This document shows positions 52,372-60,978 of a DNA stretch of 64,000 nt, piece by piece (within the stretch, counting starts at the first letter, position 1; every line of letters begins with the position of its first letter). Source of the DNA: Pyrinomonadaceae bacterium (GTDB lineage Bacteria > Acidobacteriota > Blastocatellia > Pyrinomonadales > Pyrinomonadaceae); NCBI GenBank assembly GCA_028284415.1, contig JANQRU010000007.1:434001-498000 (forward strand), in the 5' to 3' direction. A model generated the notes under the pieces. The model was given only the letters and a program-made list of their open reading frames with translations, had not been told where the DNA came from and did not search any database. Both the position numbers and the translations under genes were made by a program.

Positions 52372-52989
52372 ATGCTTTTGCGAAAGAAAATCTTAATTAC
52401 CCTAACTTTCCTTGCTTTGGCATTCACAATTGCCGTTCCCAATGCCGAAGCGAGAGGCAATGAATTTGACGCAGTATGTAAACATATAAAAACCAAATAT
52501 AAAGCGAAAAAGGTAAAAATCCCCTTCATGTGGTTGGCACGTTTTGCCGTTGGCATTGTCCGTCCCGCCGGAGTTAAAAGTTTCAAAGTAACGATATTTA
52601 GAAATTTGCAATTCTCTCCCCAAACCCTCAATGATGAAATGAAACTCGTTATGCGAGATGCATTCAGCGACGAATGGACTCCGATTTTGCGTATTCGAAA
52701 TGATAAAGGCAATCAAGTCTATATGAACATGCGTGAATCAGGTAAGAATTTAAAGGTACTGGTTGTATCAATAGAAAATAATGAAGCAGTCGTCGTCCGT
52801 GCAAAATTCAATCCCGATAAACTCGCCAAATTCATCGAAAATCCAAAAATCTTCGGAATCTCTCTTGATGGCAAGGAAAATGATGGTAGCAAAAACATCA
52901 AGATAGAAAATGATAAAAACAGCGACAAAATTATCTATGAAGATGAAGATGAAGAGGACGACGACAAACAAAACACTGATGGAAACTAA
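52372..52989 (+). CDS. DUF4252-like exported protein
   Basis: 205 residues with a signal peptide (about 1-25, PNAEAR). The MNMRESGKNLKVLVVSIENN, EAVVVRAKFNPDKLAKFIEN block parallels the end of DUF4252, so this is a diverged paralogue of the previous gene. The C-terminus is again acidic (EDEDEEDDDKQNTD). It lies in the sigma operon. Confidence 0.75.
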   Translation: MLLRKKILITLTFLALAFTIAVPNAEARGNEFDAVCKHIKTKYKAKKVKIPFMWLARFAVGIVRPAGVKSFKVTIFRNLQFSPQTLNDEMKLVMRDAFSDEWTPILRIRNDKGNQVYMNMRESGKNLKVLVVSIENNEAVVVRAKFNPDKLAKFIENPKIFGISLDGKENDGSKNIKIENDKNSDKIIYEDEDEEDDDKQNTDGN

Positions 52990-53023
52990 GTAAAGCCAGA
53001 TATAGATTGGAGGGGCATAGAAA

Positions 53024-54064
53024 GTGAAAAAAATTGTTTTTATTTTGTTAGTAACTTTTAGTTTGTTTGGAATCCTATCGGCACAGACTGTTACGGAAGA
53101 CTATTCAGAATCTAAGCCCTACCAACCAAATCAAGTCATTTCAAAAAATAGTTTTATTCCCACCAAAACAAAAGAAACTAAAACTGCCGATGATGATGTT
53201 ATTAAAATTGACTCATCTTTAGTAACCATTCCCGTTTCGGTCTCTAATTCAAGAACAGGCAATTATGTATCTAATCTAACAAAAAAAGAATTCAAAATTT
53301 ATGAAGATGGCGTTGAGCAAGAAATAGCCTACTTTGGTGAATTTGATAAACCTTTCACCGTCATACTCGTTTTAGACACAAGCCCTTCAACCGAATATCG
53401 TATCGAAGAAATTCAAGAAGCCGCAAAAACTTTCGTCAATCAATTAAAACCTCAGGATCGAGTAGAAGTAATTAAATTCAACGAAAAAATCCGCGTTTTA
53501 GCCAGAGCCACAAAAAAACGCGAGAAAATCTACAAAGCAATTGATAAAGCCAGATTTGATGGTGGCACTTCTTTGTATGATGTAGTTGATTTTGCATTGC
53601 GAGAACGCCTAAAAAAAGTTAGAGGACGAAAAGCAATTGTCCTCTTTACCGACGGGGTTGATACAACTTCAGAAGATGCTTTCTTCGACGATACAGTCCA
53701 ACAAGCCGAAAAATCTGAAACAGTAATTTTCCCGATCTATTACGATACTTCCATAGATTCTCTTGGCAAAAGCAAAAAAATACGGAAGAAAAACCGAGTC
53801 CTTAGAGATTACAAATTTGGCAAAATGTATCTTGAAGAGCTTGCGACAAAAACCGGCGGACGGATAATATCCCCAGATGCAACTCCCGAAGGACTAAACA
53901 CTGCATTTAAAGCAATTGCCGAAGAACTAAGTTATCAGTACAGTATCGGTTATTATCCAACCAAAGAAGGAAAGCCCGGACAGAGAAAGAAAATAAAGGT
54001 GCGAGTCTATCGTCCGGATTTAAACGTCAGGGCAAGAGATAATTACATTGTTAAGACTCAATAA
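53024..54064 (+). CDS. VWFA-related acidobacterial exported protein
   Basis: 346 residues with a GTG start preceded by GGAGGGG. Signal peptide about 1-20 (ILSAQT). The VWFA-related domain has SSLVTIPVSVSNSRTGNYVS, KEFKIYEDGVEQEIAYFGEF, the MIDAS-like strand VILVLDTSPSTEYRIEEIQE (DxSxS-like), GRKAIVLFTDGVDTTSEDAF and ELSYQYSIGYYPTKEGKPGQ at the end. Last gene of the sigma operon, so probably an effector whose expression follows the ECF sigma. Confidence 0.9.
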   Translation: MKKIVFILLVTFSLFGILSAQTVTEDYSESKPYQPNQVISKNSFIPTKTKETKTADDDVIKIDSSLVTIPVSVSNSRTGNYVSNLTKKEFKIYEDGVEQEIAYFGEFDKPFTVILVLDTSPSTEYRIEEIQEAAKTFVNQLKPQDRVEVIKFNEKIRVLARATKKREKIYKAIDKARFDGGTSLYDVVDFALRERLKKVRGRKAIVLFTDGVDTTSEDAFFDDTVQQAEKSETVIFPIYYDTSIDSLGKSKKIRKKNRVLRDYKFGKMYLEELATKTGGRIISPDATPEGLNTAFKAIAEELSYQYSIGYYPTKEGKPGQRKKIKVRVYRPDLNVRARDNYIVKTQ

Positions 54065-54219
54065 GTGAGTAAAACAAAAAGCTACTACGGAATATCTCAA
54101 CTTAAAAAAGTATTATACAGAGTAGAAATCAAAATGATTTTATTTATAAGTTTCCGTGAAGGTATTATCATAGCTCCTCCAAAGCACTTTAATACATAAC
54201 CAATTTCACGGAAAACAAG

Positions 54220-54258
54220 AGGCGGTGGATTTTCGATAGCTTTCCACCGCCTTTCTTT
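54220..54258. terminator. Terminator stem-loop
   Basis: AGGCGGTGGA pairs with TCCACCGCCT, followed by TTCTTT. It lies 156 bases after the VWFA stop, and a second hairpin (54268-54305) follows. Confidence 0.85.
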
Positions 54259-54267
54259 AATCAGACA

Positions 54268-54305
54268 AAAAAGCAATAGTGAAACTAATTTCACTATTGC
54301 TTTTT
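54268..54305. terminator. Bidirectional terminator of citrate synthase
   Basis: Perfect 17-bp stem (AAAAAGCAATAGTGAAA and its complement), loop CTAA, with T-runs on both sides, just past the minus-strand stop at 54327. Confidence 0.93.
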
Positions 54306-54326
54306 ACCTTTTTCTATTACCTTAAA

Positions 54327-55478
54327 CTATCGTTCTTCAATCGGTGTGTATTCCAAATTCCATTCGCCAACGTATTCTGCTCTTGGACGAATTAATTTAT
54401 TGTTAGCATATTGCTCTAGAATGTGTCCCGTCCAACCTGAAATACGGCTAATTGCGAAAATTGGGGTGTATAGATCCAAAGGAATTCCCATCATGTAATA
54501 TGTCGAAGCTGAATAGAAATCTACATTTGGATTTAAGCCTTTCTTTTCCATCATTAGGTCTTCAAGTTTTTTAGACATTTCAAACCATTTGGTTTCACCC
54601 GTTACACCGCCCATTTGCTCTGAGAACTTACGTAACCAAGTTGCTCTCGGGTCTTCGGTTTTGTAAACAGCATGACCAATTCCCATAACTTTTTCTTTAT
54701 TAGCAAGTTTGTTATCAAGCCATGACTCAACATTACCAACTTCCCCGATGTCTTTTAAGGCTCTCATAACTGCAGTATTTGCTCCGCCGTGTAAAGGTCC
54801 TGCGAGTGCAGCAATTCCGCCCGTTACAGCACCATACATATCGGCGAGTGTTCCTGAAACAACACGAGTTGTAAATGTTGAAGCGTTAAAACCATGGTCG
54901 GCGTGTAATATCAAACATGTGTCGAGCATCCTTGCCTCACTCGGATCAGGTTTTTCGCCACGCATCATGTAAAGGAAGTTTTCAGCAATATCTAAACTTG
55001 TGTCAGGTGTGACAGGTTCTTTTCCGTTGCGAATTCTTTCCCAAGCGGCAACGATTGTTGGAAACTGAGCAGTTAAACGTGTGGCTGTTTTTCTAGCACT
55101 TTCAACGTCTGTTAAGTGACTTTCATCATCATAAAAAGCAAGTGTTGAAACACATGTTCTCAAAACATCCATCGGCTGAGAATCATGCGGAAAATGTTTC
55201 ATAAACACAAGAATTTCCGATGGAACTTCATAGTTCGAACGAAATTCTGTTTTGAGCATATCCAGTTCATCTTGCTTTGGAAGACGACCATTCCAAAGCA
55301 GAAAGACAGTTTCCTCAAATGTTGAATTTTCAGCTAAATCGTGAATGTTATAACCTTGATATATTAAAATTCCTTCTTCGCCATTAACTTTACTCATCGT
55401 AGATTGAGCAGCTACAACACCGCGTAATCCACCTGAGGATGACGAACTTTTTGCACTTGATTCTTTTGCAGTAGTCAT
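54327..55478 (-). CDS. gltA: Citrate synthase (or 2-methylcitrate synthase)
   Basis: 383 residues, the hexameric or dimeric short-form type. It catalyses acetyl-CoA (or propionyl-CoA) plus oxaloacetate. Catalytic features: His in LILHADHGFNASTFTTRVV, His in GIGHAVYKTEDPRATWLRKF and the active-site Asp in NPNVDFYSASTYYMMGIPLD. An N-terminal Ser-rich start precedes the family block GLRGVVAAQSTMSKVNGEEG. The length leaves citrate and 2-methylcitrate synthase both possible. The AAAGGG ribosome site is good. Confidence 0.93.
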   Translation of the reverse strand: MTTAKESSAKSSSSSGGLRGVVAAQSTMSKVNGEEGILIYQGYNIHDLAENSTFEETVFLLWNGRLPKQDELDMLKTEFRSNYEVPSEILVFMKHFPHDSQPMDVLRTCVSTLAFYDDESHLTDVESARKTATRLTAQFPTIVAAWERIRNGKEPVTPDTSLDIAENFLYMMRGEKPDPSEARMLDTCLILHADHGFNASTFTTRVVSGTLADMYGAVTGGIAALAGPLHGGANTAVMRALKDIGEVGNVESWLDNKLANKEKVMGIGHAVYKTEDPRATWLRKFSEQMGGVTGETKWFEMSKKLEDLMMEKKGLNPNVDFYSASTYYMMGIPLDLYTPIFAISRISGWTGHILEQYANNKLIRPRAEYVGEWNLEYTPIEER

Positions 55479-55569
55479 TGTTTTATCCCTTTGTATAATA
55501 AATTTTGCTTATAATTGTAAGATACCAAAGACACTTATAAGAAACAAGCGAATACGTCTATTTTATTGC

Positions 55570-56361
55570 TTAAAAATGAGATTTTGATTGCCGTAAAATA
55601 ACTTTTTCTCCGACCACAGCTTGCAGAAGTTTTTCTGCTGAATCCTGATTCGCAACTACTTCTAAAAAGCCTGTACTTCCAACAAGCATAAACAGTTCCT
55701 TTTCTTCTGCTTCAGCAAAAAAATCGTGGAAGCTTTCAATTTTTTCGTCGTTAATCAATAGATGAAAATCTTCAGGTAAATCTTCTTTGCGTAGATTGGT
55801 TATTAAATTGCCAAAGTGATCAATATGTATAATGGTTGCTTCTATTTCCTGCTCATTAGTTCTTTCGGGTTGGTTTGTTTTGTAAAACACATAGTCTTCT
55901 ATGCTATCTCCAAATTCACCCGGACTGACTCCTTTAGAAAGATGTGCTGCGGAAGGTGCAAAAACATCACGTCCGTGAAAAGTTTTACTGACAGGTTTAT
56001 GGAAAAAATCTTTATTTGTGATTTCAAAGCCCCGTACATTTTTCTCTCTTTCAAAAATAAAATTTAGTAAACCGTTGTCAGGAGTTATGAAATAGTAATT
56101 TTCTGTTTCTACCAAAATTGCACGTCTATCTGACCCAACACCGGGATCAACTACAGCAACAAAAACGGTTCCAGGTGGAAAATTTTCATAGCAAGCATTT
56201 AAAGTAAAGCTACCTGCTCGAACATCTTGAGGTGGAATTTCGTGGGTTATATCAATAATTTTGGCATTTTCATTTATTGATAACATTACTCCTTTCATTG
56301 CTCCTATGAAGTAATCTTTATTTCCAAAGTCAGTCAGCAAAGCAATTATGTTATTTTCCAT
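55570..56361 (-). CDS. SAM hydroxide adenosyltransferase (DUF62, SAM hydrolase)
   Basis: 263 residues. DUF62 enzymes hydrolyse S-adenosylmethionine to adenosine and methionine. All family blocks are seen: IALLTDFGNKDYFIGAMKGV, DITHEIPPQDVRAGSFTLNA, FVAVVDPGVGSDRRAILVET, TPDNGLLNF and FHGRDVFAPSAAHLSKG. Related to fluorinase/chlorinase folds but with hydrolase-type residues. It follows the Gly-zipper protein after a terminator. Confidence 0.93.
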   Translation of the reverse strand: MENNIIALLTDFGNKDYFIGAMKGVMLSINENAKIIDITHEIPPQDVRAGSFTLNACYENFPPGTVFVAVVDPGVGSDRRAILVETENYYFITPDNGLLNFIFEREKNVRGFEITNKDFFHKPVSKTFHGRDVFAPSAAHLSKGVSPGEFGDSIEDYVFYKTNQPERTNEQEIEATIIHIDHFGNLITNLRKEDLPEDFHLLINDEKIESFHDFFAEAEEKELFMLVGSTGFLEVVANQDSAEKLLQAVVGEKVILRQSKSHF

Positions 56362-56393
56362 TCCTTAAATATATTTATGTGATTCCTTTAAAT

Positions 56394-56424
56394 CAAAAAA
56401 AGGCGAGAGATAACTGCCTCTCGC
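56394..56424 (-). terminator. Terminator on the minus strand
   Basis: GCGAGAG at 56403-56409 pairs with CTCTCGC at 56418-56424, followed on the minus strand by CTTTTTTT. It ends the transcript of the gene at 56568-57842, before the SAM hydrolase gene. Confidence 0.85.
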
Positions 56425-56442
56425 TCTCTATTAAAAAAATAG

Positions 56443-56546
56443 TCCACAGATTTGTTAATGAAGCCACAAAGGAGATAAAAGGCACTACACAAATCTGTGG
56501 AATTTTATGAAGGACACAACGCTCGGATTATTGTTAAATTGTGTCC
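56443..56546. repeat. Two further stem-loops downstream of the Gly-zipper gene
   Basis: TCCACAGATTTGT at 56443-56455 pairs with its complement at 56489-56501 (13 bp), and GGACACAA at 56512-56519 pairs with its complement at 56539-56546. Together with the terminator these fill the 206-base spacer. The CCACAGATT-type sequence resembles dispersed repeats. Confidence 0.6.
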
Positions 56547-56567
56547 AAACTTGGGAGTGAAAATAGT

Positions 56568-57842
56568 TTATCTGATCTGGGTTTCATAAGCAGTTTTAAT
56601 ACGCATTTGTTGTTGTTCTTGAAGTTTAATCCATTGTCCTCTTTCAACAACAACTGCTCCAACACCAAATGCTGCTCCAACACCAGCTCCGACTGCTGCA
56701 CCGACAGGTCCTCCAACAACCGCACCGATAACTGCTCCTGTGCCGGTTGCTCCACCTACGGTGATACCGTCTTTCTTATAAGGTCTTGTACCTTGAACAA
56801 GTCCTTCTTGATCAACACGCTTAACGTTATCGCCCTTGAGCGGCAATACTTCAACGATAATCGCATTAAAATTACTCCAGCGGCTTTGCGAAAGAACTAT
56901 TCTATCAAATGAAAGAAGTAATTCTGCACGTCTTTTCAATCTACCCGGACGGCGATTTTTAGCAATTCTTCCTTCGATAATTGCACCGCTAATTTCGGTT
57001 GGTGAAACTACGCGGGCTTTGAATTGATCACCTTCACGAACACGCTTTGTATCAATCTCATCGAGCAACTCAATAATCAATTCCGTTTCGGAAGGAATAA
57101 TGATTATGTCACCACCGCTTGCATTAGAACGCTGTGGCTCAGTCCGATTAGAAATTGTCGGAGCCGTATTAGTGCTGACATTTGCCGGCGGTGTATAAGT
57201 GTTTGTCGAATCAGGCTCTGTTGTTTCATCAGTAGTGGTATTTTCAACAGAATTTGTATCTGTTGAATTATTTACTGTTGAATCTGTAGTATCTGTTGTT
57301 TTTGCAACTGTATTTTCCGGTGGAGTTGTAGTCTTAATTGGCTGTGAATCGGATGTACTTGTATTAACCGAATTCGTTGCTACATTATTTTCAACCGGAA
57401 GTCTTTCAGTTTTCTTAGGTTTAGTGGTTGTTTTGACCTGCGTTTTTGGAGTTTCAATAGGCTTTGTCGCATCAATTACACCACGGGTCTTCAAGGTGGA
57501 TGGAATTGTTGCATCAAAACTTTGTTTCAAAAAGCCTGTATCATAGCCTTTTTCGAAACCTTGCTGATATCCGTCTTTGTAATCGGATAAATTACCGTAA
57601 TCCTTATTAAAGGCACGGTCAGCATTTCTATATTCACTGTGTCTTGCGTAACTTTTTGTAGCGTTTTCGATGGCATCACGATAGCCGGACATGTATCCAT
57701 CGGAGTATCCTGTGCGATATCCGCGCTGTAATGCTACTTTTGAATCTTGGGCTGAAACGCTTGGAATAGCTAAAGTTAGGAAAGATGTAAAAACGAGGGT
57801 AAAAATTAGGTTGGCAGCTAAAAAACTTCGTGTTAGCTTCAT
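56568..57842 (-). CDS. Secreted glycine-zipper protein with GY repeats
   Basis: 424 residues from a strong AAGGAGG ribosome site. Signal peptide about 1-31. Then a Gly-aromatic repeat (GYRTGYSDGYMSGYRDAIEN, then DGYQQGFEKGYDTGF), a long Thr/Asn/Ser/Pro linker (about 130-240) and a C-terminal glycine zipper (GGATGTGAVIGAVVGGPVGA, AVGAGVGAAFGVGAVV). It contains a recognisable strand-rich domain before the zipper (LIIELLDEIDTKRVREGDQF). A membrane-associated surface protein is likely; function unknown. Confidence 0.85.
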   Translation of the reverse strand: MKLTRSFLAANLIFTLVFTSFLTLAIPSVSAQDSKVALQRGYRTGYSDGYMSGYRDAIENATKSYARHSEYRNADRAFNKDYGNLSDYKDGYQQGFEKGYDTGFLKQSFDATIPSTLKTRGVIDATKPIETPKTQVKTTTKPKKTERLPVENNVATNSVNTSTSDSQPIKTTTPPENTVAKTTDTTDSTVNNSTDTNSVENTTTDETTEPDSTNTYTPPANVSTNTAPTISNRTEPQRSNASGGDIIIIPSETELIIELLDEIDTKRVREGDQFKARVVSPTEISGAIIEGRIAKNRRPGRLKRRAELLLSFDRIVLSQSRWSNFNAIIVEVLPLKGDNVKRVDQEGLVQGTRPYKKDGITVGGATGTGAVIGAVVGGPVGAAVGAGVGAAFGVGAVVVERGQWIKLQEQQQMRIKTAYETQIR

Positions 57843-58092
57843 TTGTCCTCCTTATCAAAAAACAAGAAATGTAGTGTCCTCTATGGTTTATACACTAAAA
57901 CTTAAGAAATTACAAGAACTATTTTATTCCTAAATTATATTTCCATTTATGACATAAATTTAAACTGCAAATTCATATATATTTCGTTCAAAAAATTGTT
58001 TTGATTATTTTATTTAACACTTCTTATTTTGATTGGTCGTAAAAAGTTAATGGGGAAAGAATTCGCGGGAGAATCCAAAATTTCAATTATTA

Positions 58093-58135
58093 TATACCAA
58101 AGGCGGTAAATTTACCATATAAATTTTACCGCCTT
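58093..58135 (-). terminator. Terminator after the DUF5916 gene
   Basis: AAGGCGGTAAATTTA pairs with its complement (one bulge), loop CCATA, 45 bases past the DUF5916 stop on the minus strand. Confidence 0.8.
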
Positions 58136-58179
58136 CAGCGTAAGAGTTTTAACGATGATTGCTTGAAGGATATTATTTG

Positions 58180-60747
58180 TTAAAAACTCTTACGAAATAG
58201 ATACGACATACGTATGAAAAAGGTTCTACTATTTCTTGCAAAACCATTTTCCAAATCGCCTGTGTAGGGGTTAAAACCTTTATAATTGAGATTATCGTTA
58301 TAACCTACATAAAAAGCCTTCCCCGGGCTTGGAGTCCAACCAAACAAATATTGCCCGCGTATATTCGAACGCAATGTGTTGTAATCTATCCTGACACGAG
58401 TAAAAATAAATCTCGTAAATTGATAGGTCGAACGCAAACTGTAGATGTTTGTATCAAAAGCTACTCTCTTCGTGTCATTTCTGACAAGTCTTGCTTTGTC
58501 GTAGCTTAAAGAAATTCTCAACGGATCAGTTGGAGATAATTCAAGTCCAGCACCGATATTTATCCTTCTGCCTGTTCCCGGGTCTAATCCATCCTCTCCA
58601 GCAAGTGCGGCAGGGCTTACTCTCGGAAATCTTGTTCCCGCACCGAAATCAAAATCCATAGCGTTCCAGGTATGATTCATATTCATACGAAACGCCCATT
58701 TTTTGCTTGGTTGAGTTCGGAAAAAGAATCCCGTCCAAAAGGCGGTTTGGGAACGTTCAGGTTCGCCGAAAAATGCTCCGTCGCGATTTTCATTACGAAC
58801 TAAACCAAATTCATCTTCATAAATTTTGCCACGCTCAACACCACCCCAGAAATTTACAAATGTGTTCTTTTGAAAACTAAAGTTCACATTGCTGTTCCAA
58901 TTGGCACTAATTAAACGTCCATCAGATGCATAATTGTAATTAAAACCGTTAAAATTATTTATTCTAATGATTTTATTATTTGGCTTAGATTTTGTGCTTC
59001 TGCGAAAACCGCCAAAGACATAGTGTATGTTTGTTCTTTGAGTAAAGCCCGCGTCTATCAGAAAGTCTTTTGTTTTTCCGCCTGCCTCAAACGTATAACC
59101 AAAAGTATCAGTGCTGTGATCAAGTCCGGCACTATAACCAACTCCGTTTCCAGTCCGATAGCGACTAAAGGTATTTCCTAATTCTTGCTGACCATTTACT
59201 ATCGCTCCGCCACAAATTTCTCCATTTCGCTGGGCTTGCAAAGGATTTTCAATATCGTCGAACTCAGGGTTGAAAAAGCATTTCCTTGTGTGCGTTCCAA
59301 TCAACTGAAACCATGAAACGGTTTTTGGATTTAACTTAAAACGTCCATCAAAACCACCAACATAATTTTTGCGTTCGGGAAAACTTCGGGCAGTTGCAAA
59401 AAGACCGATATTGTTTTCCTTGCCTACATCCCTCTTATATCTTAAAACTGCAAATAGTGCGTTTTTGTCCACGAATTCACTGATAAATGGTAGTCGTTCA
59501 GGATTATTTATTTCATCTTGCTCAAAATTGCCTGGAGCATTGTCTGAAGCAACTAAAAGCCCAAATGAGTTTTTTCCAACCTTACCTGTTAGTTTTGCTG
59601 CGAAATCAGGATCAATGATTGATCTGGAATTAAAAACTCTCAGCGGTGATTGGAAAATTTCCGCACCTTCTAAAAAGAACGGTCTCCTTTCAGGGAAAAA
59701 CACTGGGAAACGCCGATTTGCCTCAACAATTGGAGCATCAGCTTCGATCTCAGCAAAATCAGGGTTTATAGCGGCGTCCAAAGTAATATTGGGAGTAATC
59801 GTATATTTGAGGGTAACACCTATATCCTGTTTGACAGGCTCATTAACAAATCTTCCGGCAGGTACTTCATTTGCAGGTACTCTTCTGCCCCTCTCGGAAA
59901 TTGTGACACTTGGAATGATTTCTAAGGTTCTTTCAGATTTAATATCATCAAGTCCTGTAATTTTACCGTGCTTAATCAAGAAACCTTGCACGTTTCTGTC
60001 ATTTGGCATCCAAGAATCAAATTCATCATTCAGGCGATCAATGTTTCGTGCAACATTGAAGCCCCACATTTTCCCTTTTCCGGCTTGATAACGTAGTGAT
60101 TTGAAAGGGATTTTAACTTCGACTGTCCATCCCCAATCATGAATCATTCCCTTTGATTCCATAACAATATCAATTGAGAAATCAGCACCGCGACCTTCCG
60201 TGAAAATACCATCGGCTTGGATTCCCAAAGGATTCCATCCAAGAATATAGGCACGTCTCTGGTCATTGTATGTATCAAGCCAAATCCTTACGTTGTCTTC
60301 GCCGAAAACCTGATCTCTTTTGGCAACCGTAGCACGAATTCCGTTACGATCATCCCAACACTTAAAGGCAAGATAGAGATGTTTCTCATCGTACATCATA
60401 TAGGCTTCGGTTTTCTTTGAAGCAGCAATATTATTTCCTGGAGCAGTTTGGATAAAATCCTTAAATACAGCGGCTCTTTTCCAAACTGCTTCATCAGGGT
60501 TTCCATCAATGACGATTGGGGTTTCTTCGGAAAGCTTGGGGATATTGACGGGGTTTGCCTTTTCAGGCGGAACATGCAACCTCGGTTTCTCATCGTCAAT
60601 AACTTTAACTTCAGTTACATCTGATTTTTCATTTTCAGAAGTAGCAGAATTGTCTTTTTTATTTTCTGCTTCTTCTTTCTGAGGAGGTTGTGCCTGTATG
60701 AATATAGATAAAAATAAAATCGCTATAAGTGCGAATGATTTATACAT
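58180..60747 (-). CDS. DUF5916 outer-membrane protein with CBM9-like domain
   Basis: 855 residues from an AGAGGCTAG ribosome site. Signal peptide about 1-20 and a charged linker; a CBM9-like (DOMON-type) domain at about 75-255 (PIVIDGNPDEAVWKRAAVFK, RIWLDTYNDQRRAYILGWNP, WGWTVEVKIPFKSLRYQAGK), then a DUF5916 region rich in beta strands to the C-terminus, ending in FFIRMSYLFRKSF with a terminal Phe typical of outer-membrane barrels. A carbohydrate or glycan-related surface function is a reasonable guess only. The gene is transcribed alone, between two terminators. Confidence 0.9.
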   Translation of the reverse strand: MYKSFALIAILFLSIFIQAQPPQKEEAENKKDNSATSENEKSDVTEVKVIDDEKPRLHVPPEKANPVNIPKLSEETPIVIDGNPDEAVWKRAAVFKDFIQTAPGNNIAASKKTEAYMMYDEKHLYLAFKCWDDRNGIRATVAKRDQVFGEDNVRIWLDTYNDQRRAYILGWNPLGIQADGIFTEGRGADFSIDIVMESKGMIHDWGWTVEVKIPFKSLRYQAGKGKMWGFNVARNIDRLNDEFDSWMPNDRNVQGFLIKHGKITGLDDIKSERTLEIIPSVTISERGRRVPANEVPAGRFVNEPVKQDIGVTLKYTITPNITLDAAINPDFAEIEADAPIVEANRRFPVFFPERRPFFLEGAEIFQSPLRVFNSRSIIDPDFAAKLTGKVGKNSFGLLVASDNAPGNFEQDEINNPERLPFISEFVDKNALFAVLRYKRDVGKENNIGLFATARSFPERKNYVGGFDGRFKLNPKTVSWFQLIGTHTRKCFFNPEFDDIENPLQAQRNGEICGGAIVNGQQELGNTFSRYRTGNGVGYSAGLDHSTDTFGYTFEAGGKTKDFLIDAGFTQRTNIHYVFGGFRRSTKSKPNNKIIRINNFNGFNYNYASDGRLISANWNSNVNFSFQKNTFVNFWGGVERGKIYEDEFGLVRNENRDGAFFGEPERSQTAFWTGFFFRTQPSKKWAFRMNMNHTWNAMDFDFGAGTRFPRVSPAALAGEDGLDPGTGRRINIGAGLELSPTDPLRISLSYDKARLVRNDTKRVAFDTNIYSLRSTYQFTRFIFTRVRIDYNTLRSNIRGQYLFGWTPSPGKAFYVGYNDNLNYKGFNPYTGDLENGFARNSRTFFIRMSYLFRKSF

Positions 60748-60933
60748 GACTAGCCTCTTTTTTTATGAAGTAAAAAATGTATGAATGAAAAAAAACAGAT
60801 AGTTATCTTTCTGTTTCAATTGTTTAACGTATTTAAAGCGAAAGAGTTTCAAGAAAACTTAGTTTTTACAATAAATTAGATATAAATAGATTAAGTTCTT
60901 ACCTGCGTTTTATAAAACTCTCCCAAAACTACC

Positions 60934-60965
60934 AAAAAAGGCGGCAAGAAATGAATCGCCGCCTC
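60934..60965 (-). terminator. Terminator after the DUF4097 gene
   Basis: GAGGCGGC pairs with GCCGCC on the minus strand around an ATTCATTTCTT loop, followed by TTTTTT. It lies just past the stop at 60979. Confidence 0.82.
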
Positions 60966-60978
60966 TTTCTAAAATAAA

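Noticed and set aside
54097..54294. 65-residue minus-strand ORF in the sigma-operon/citrate-synthase spacer
   Set aside because: It overlaps terminator hairpins and has no recognisable features, so it is likely non-coding.
59369..60088. 239-residue plus-strand ORF
   Set aside because: It lies entirely inside the DUF5916 gene on the other strand. It shows no family features, and the minus-strand frame has clear domain motifs.
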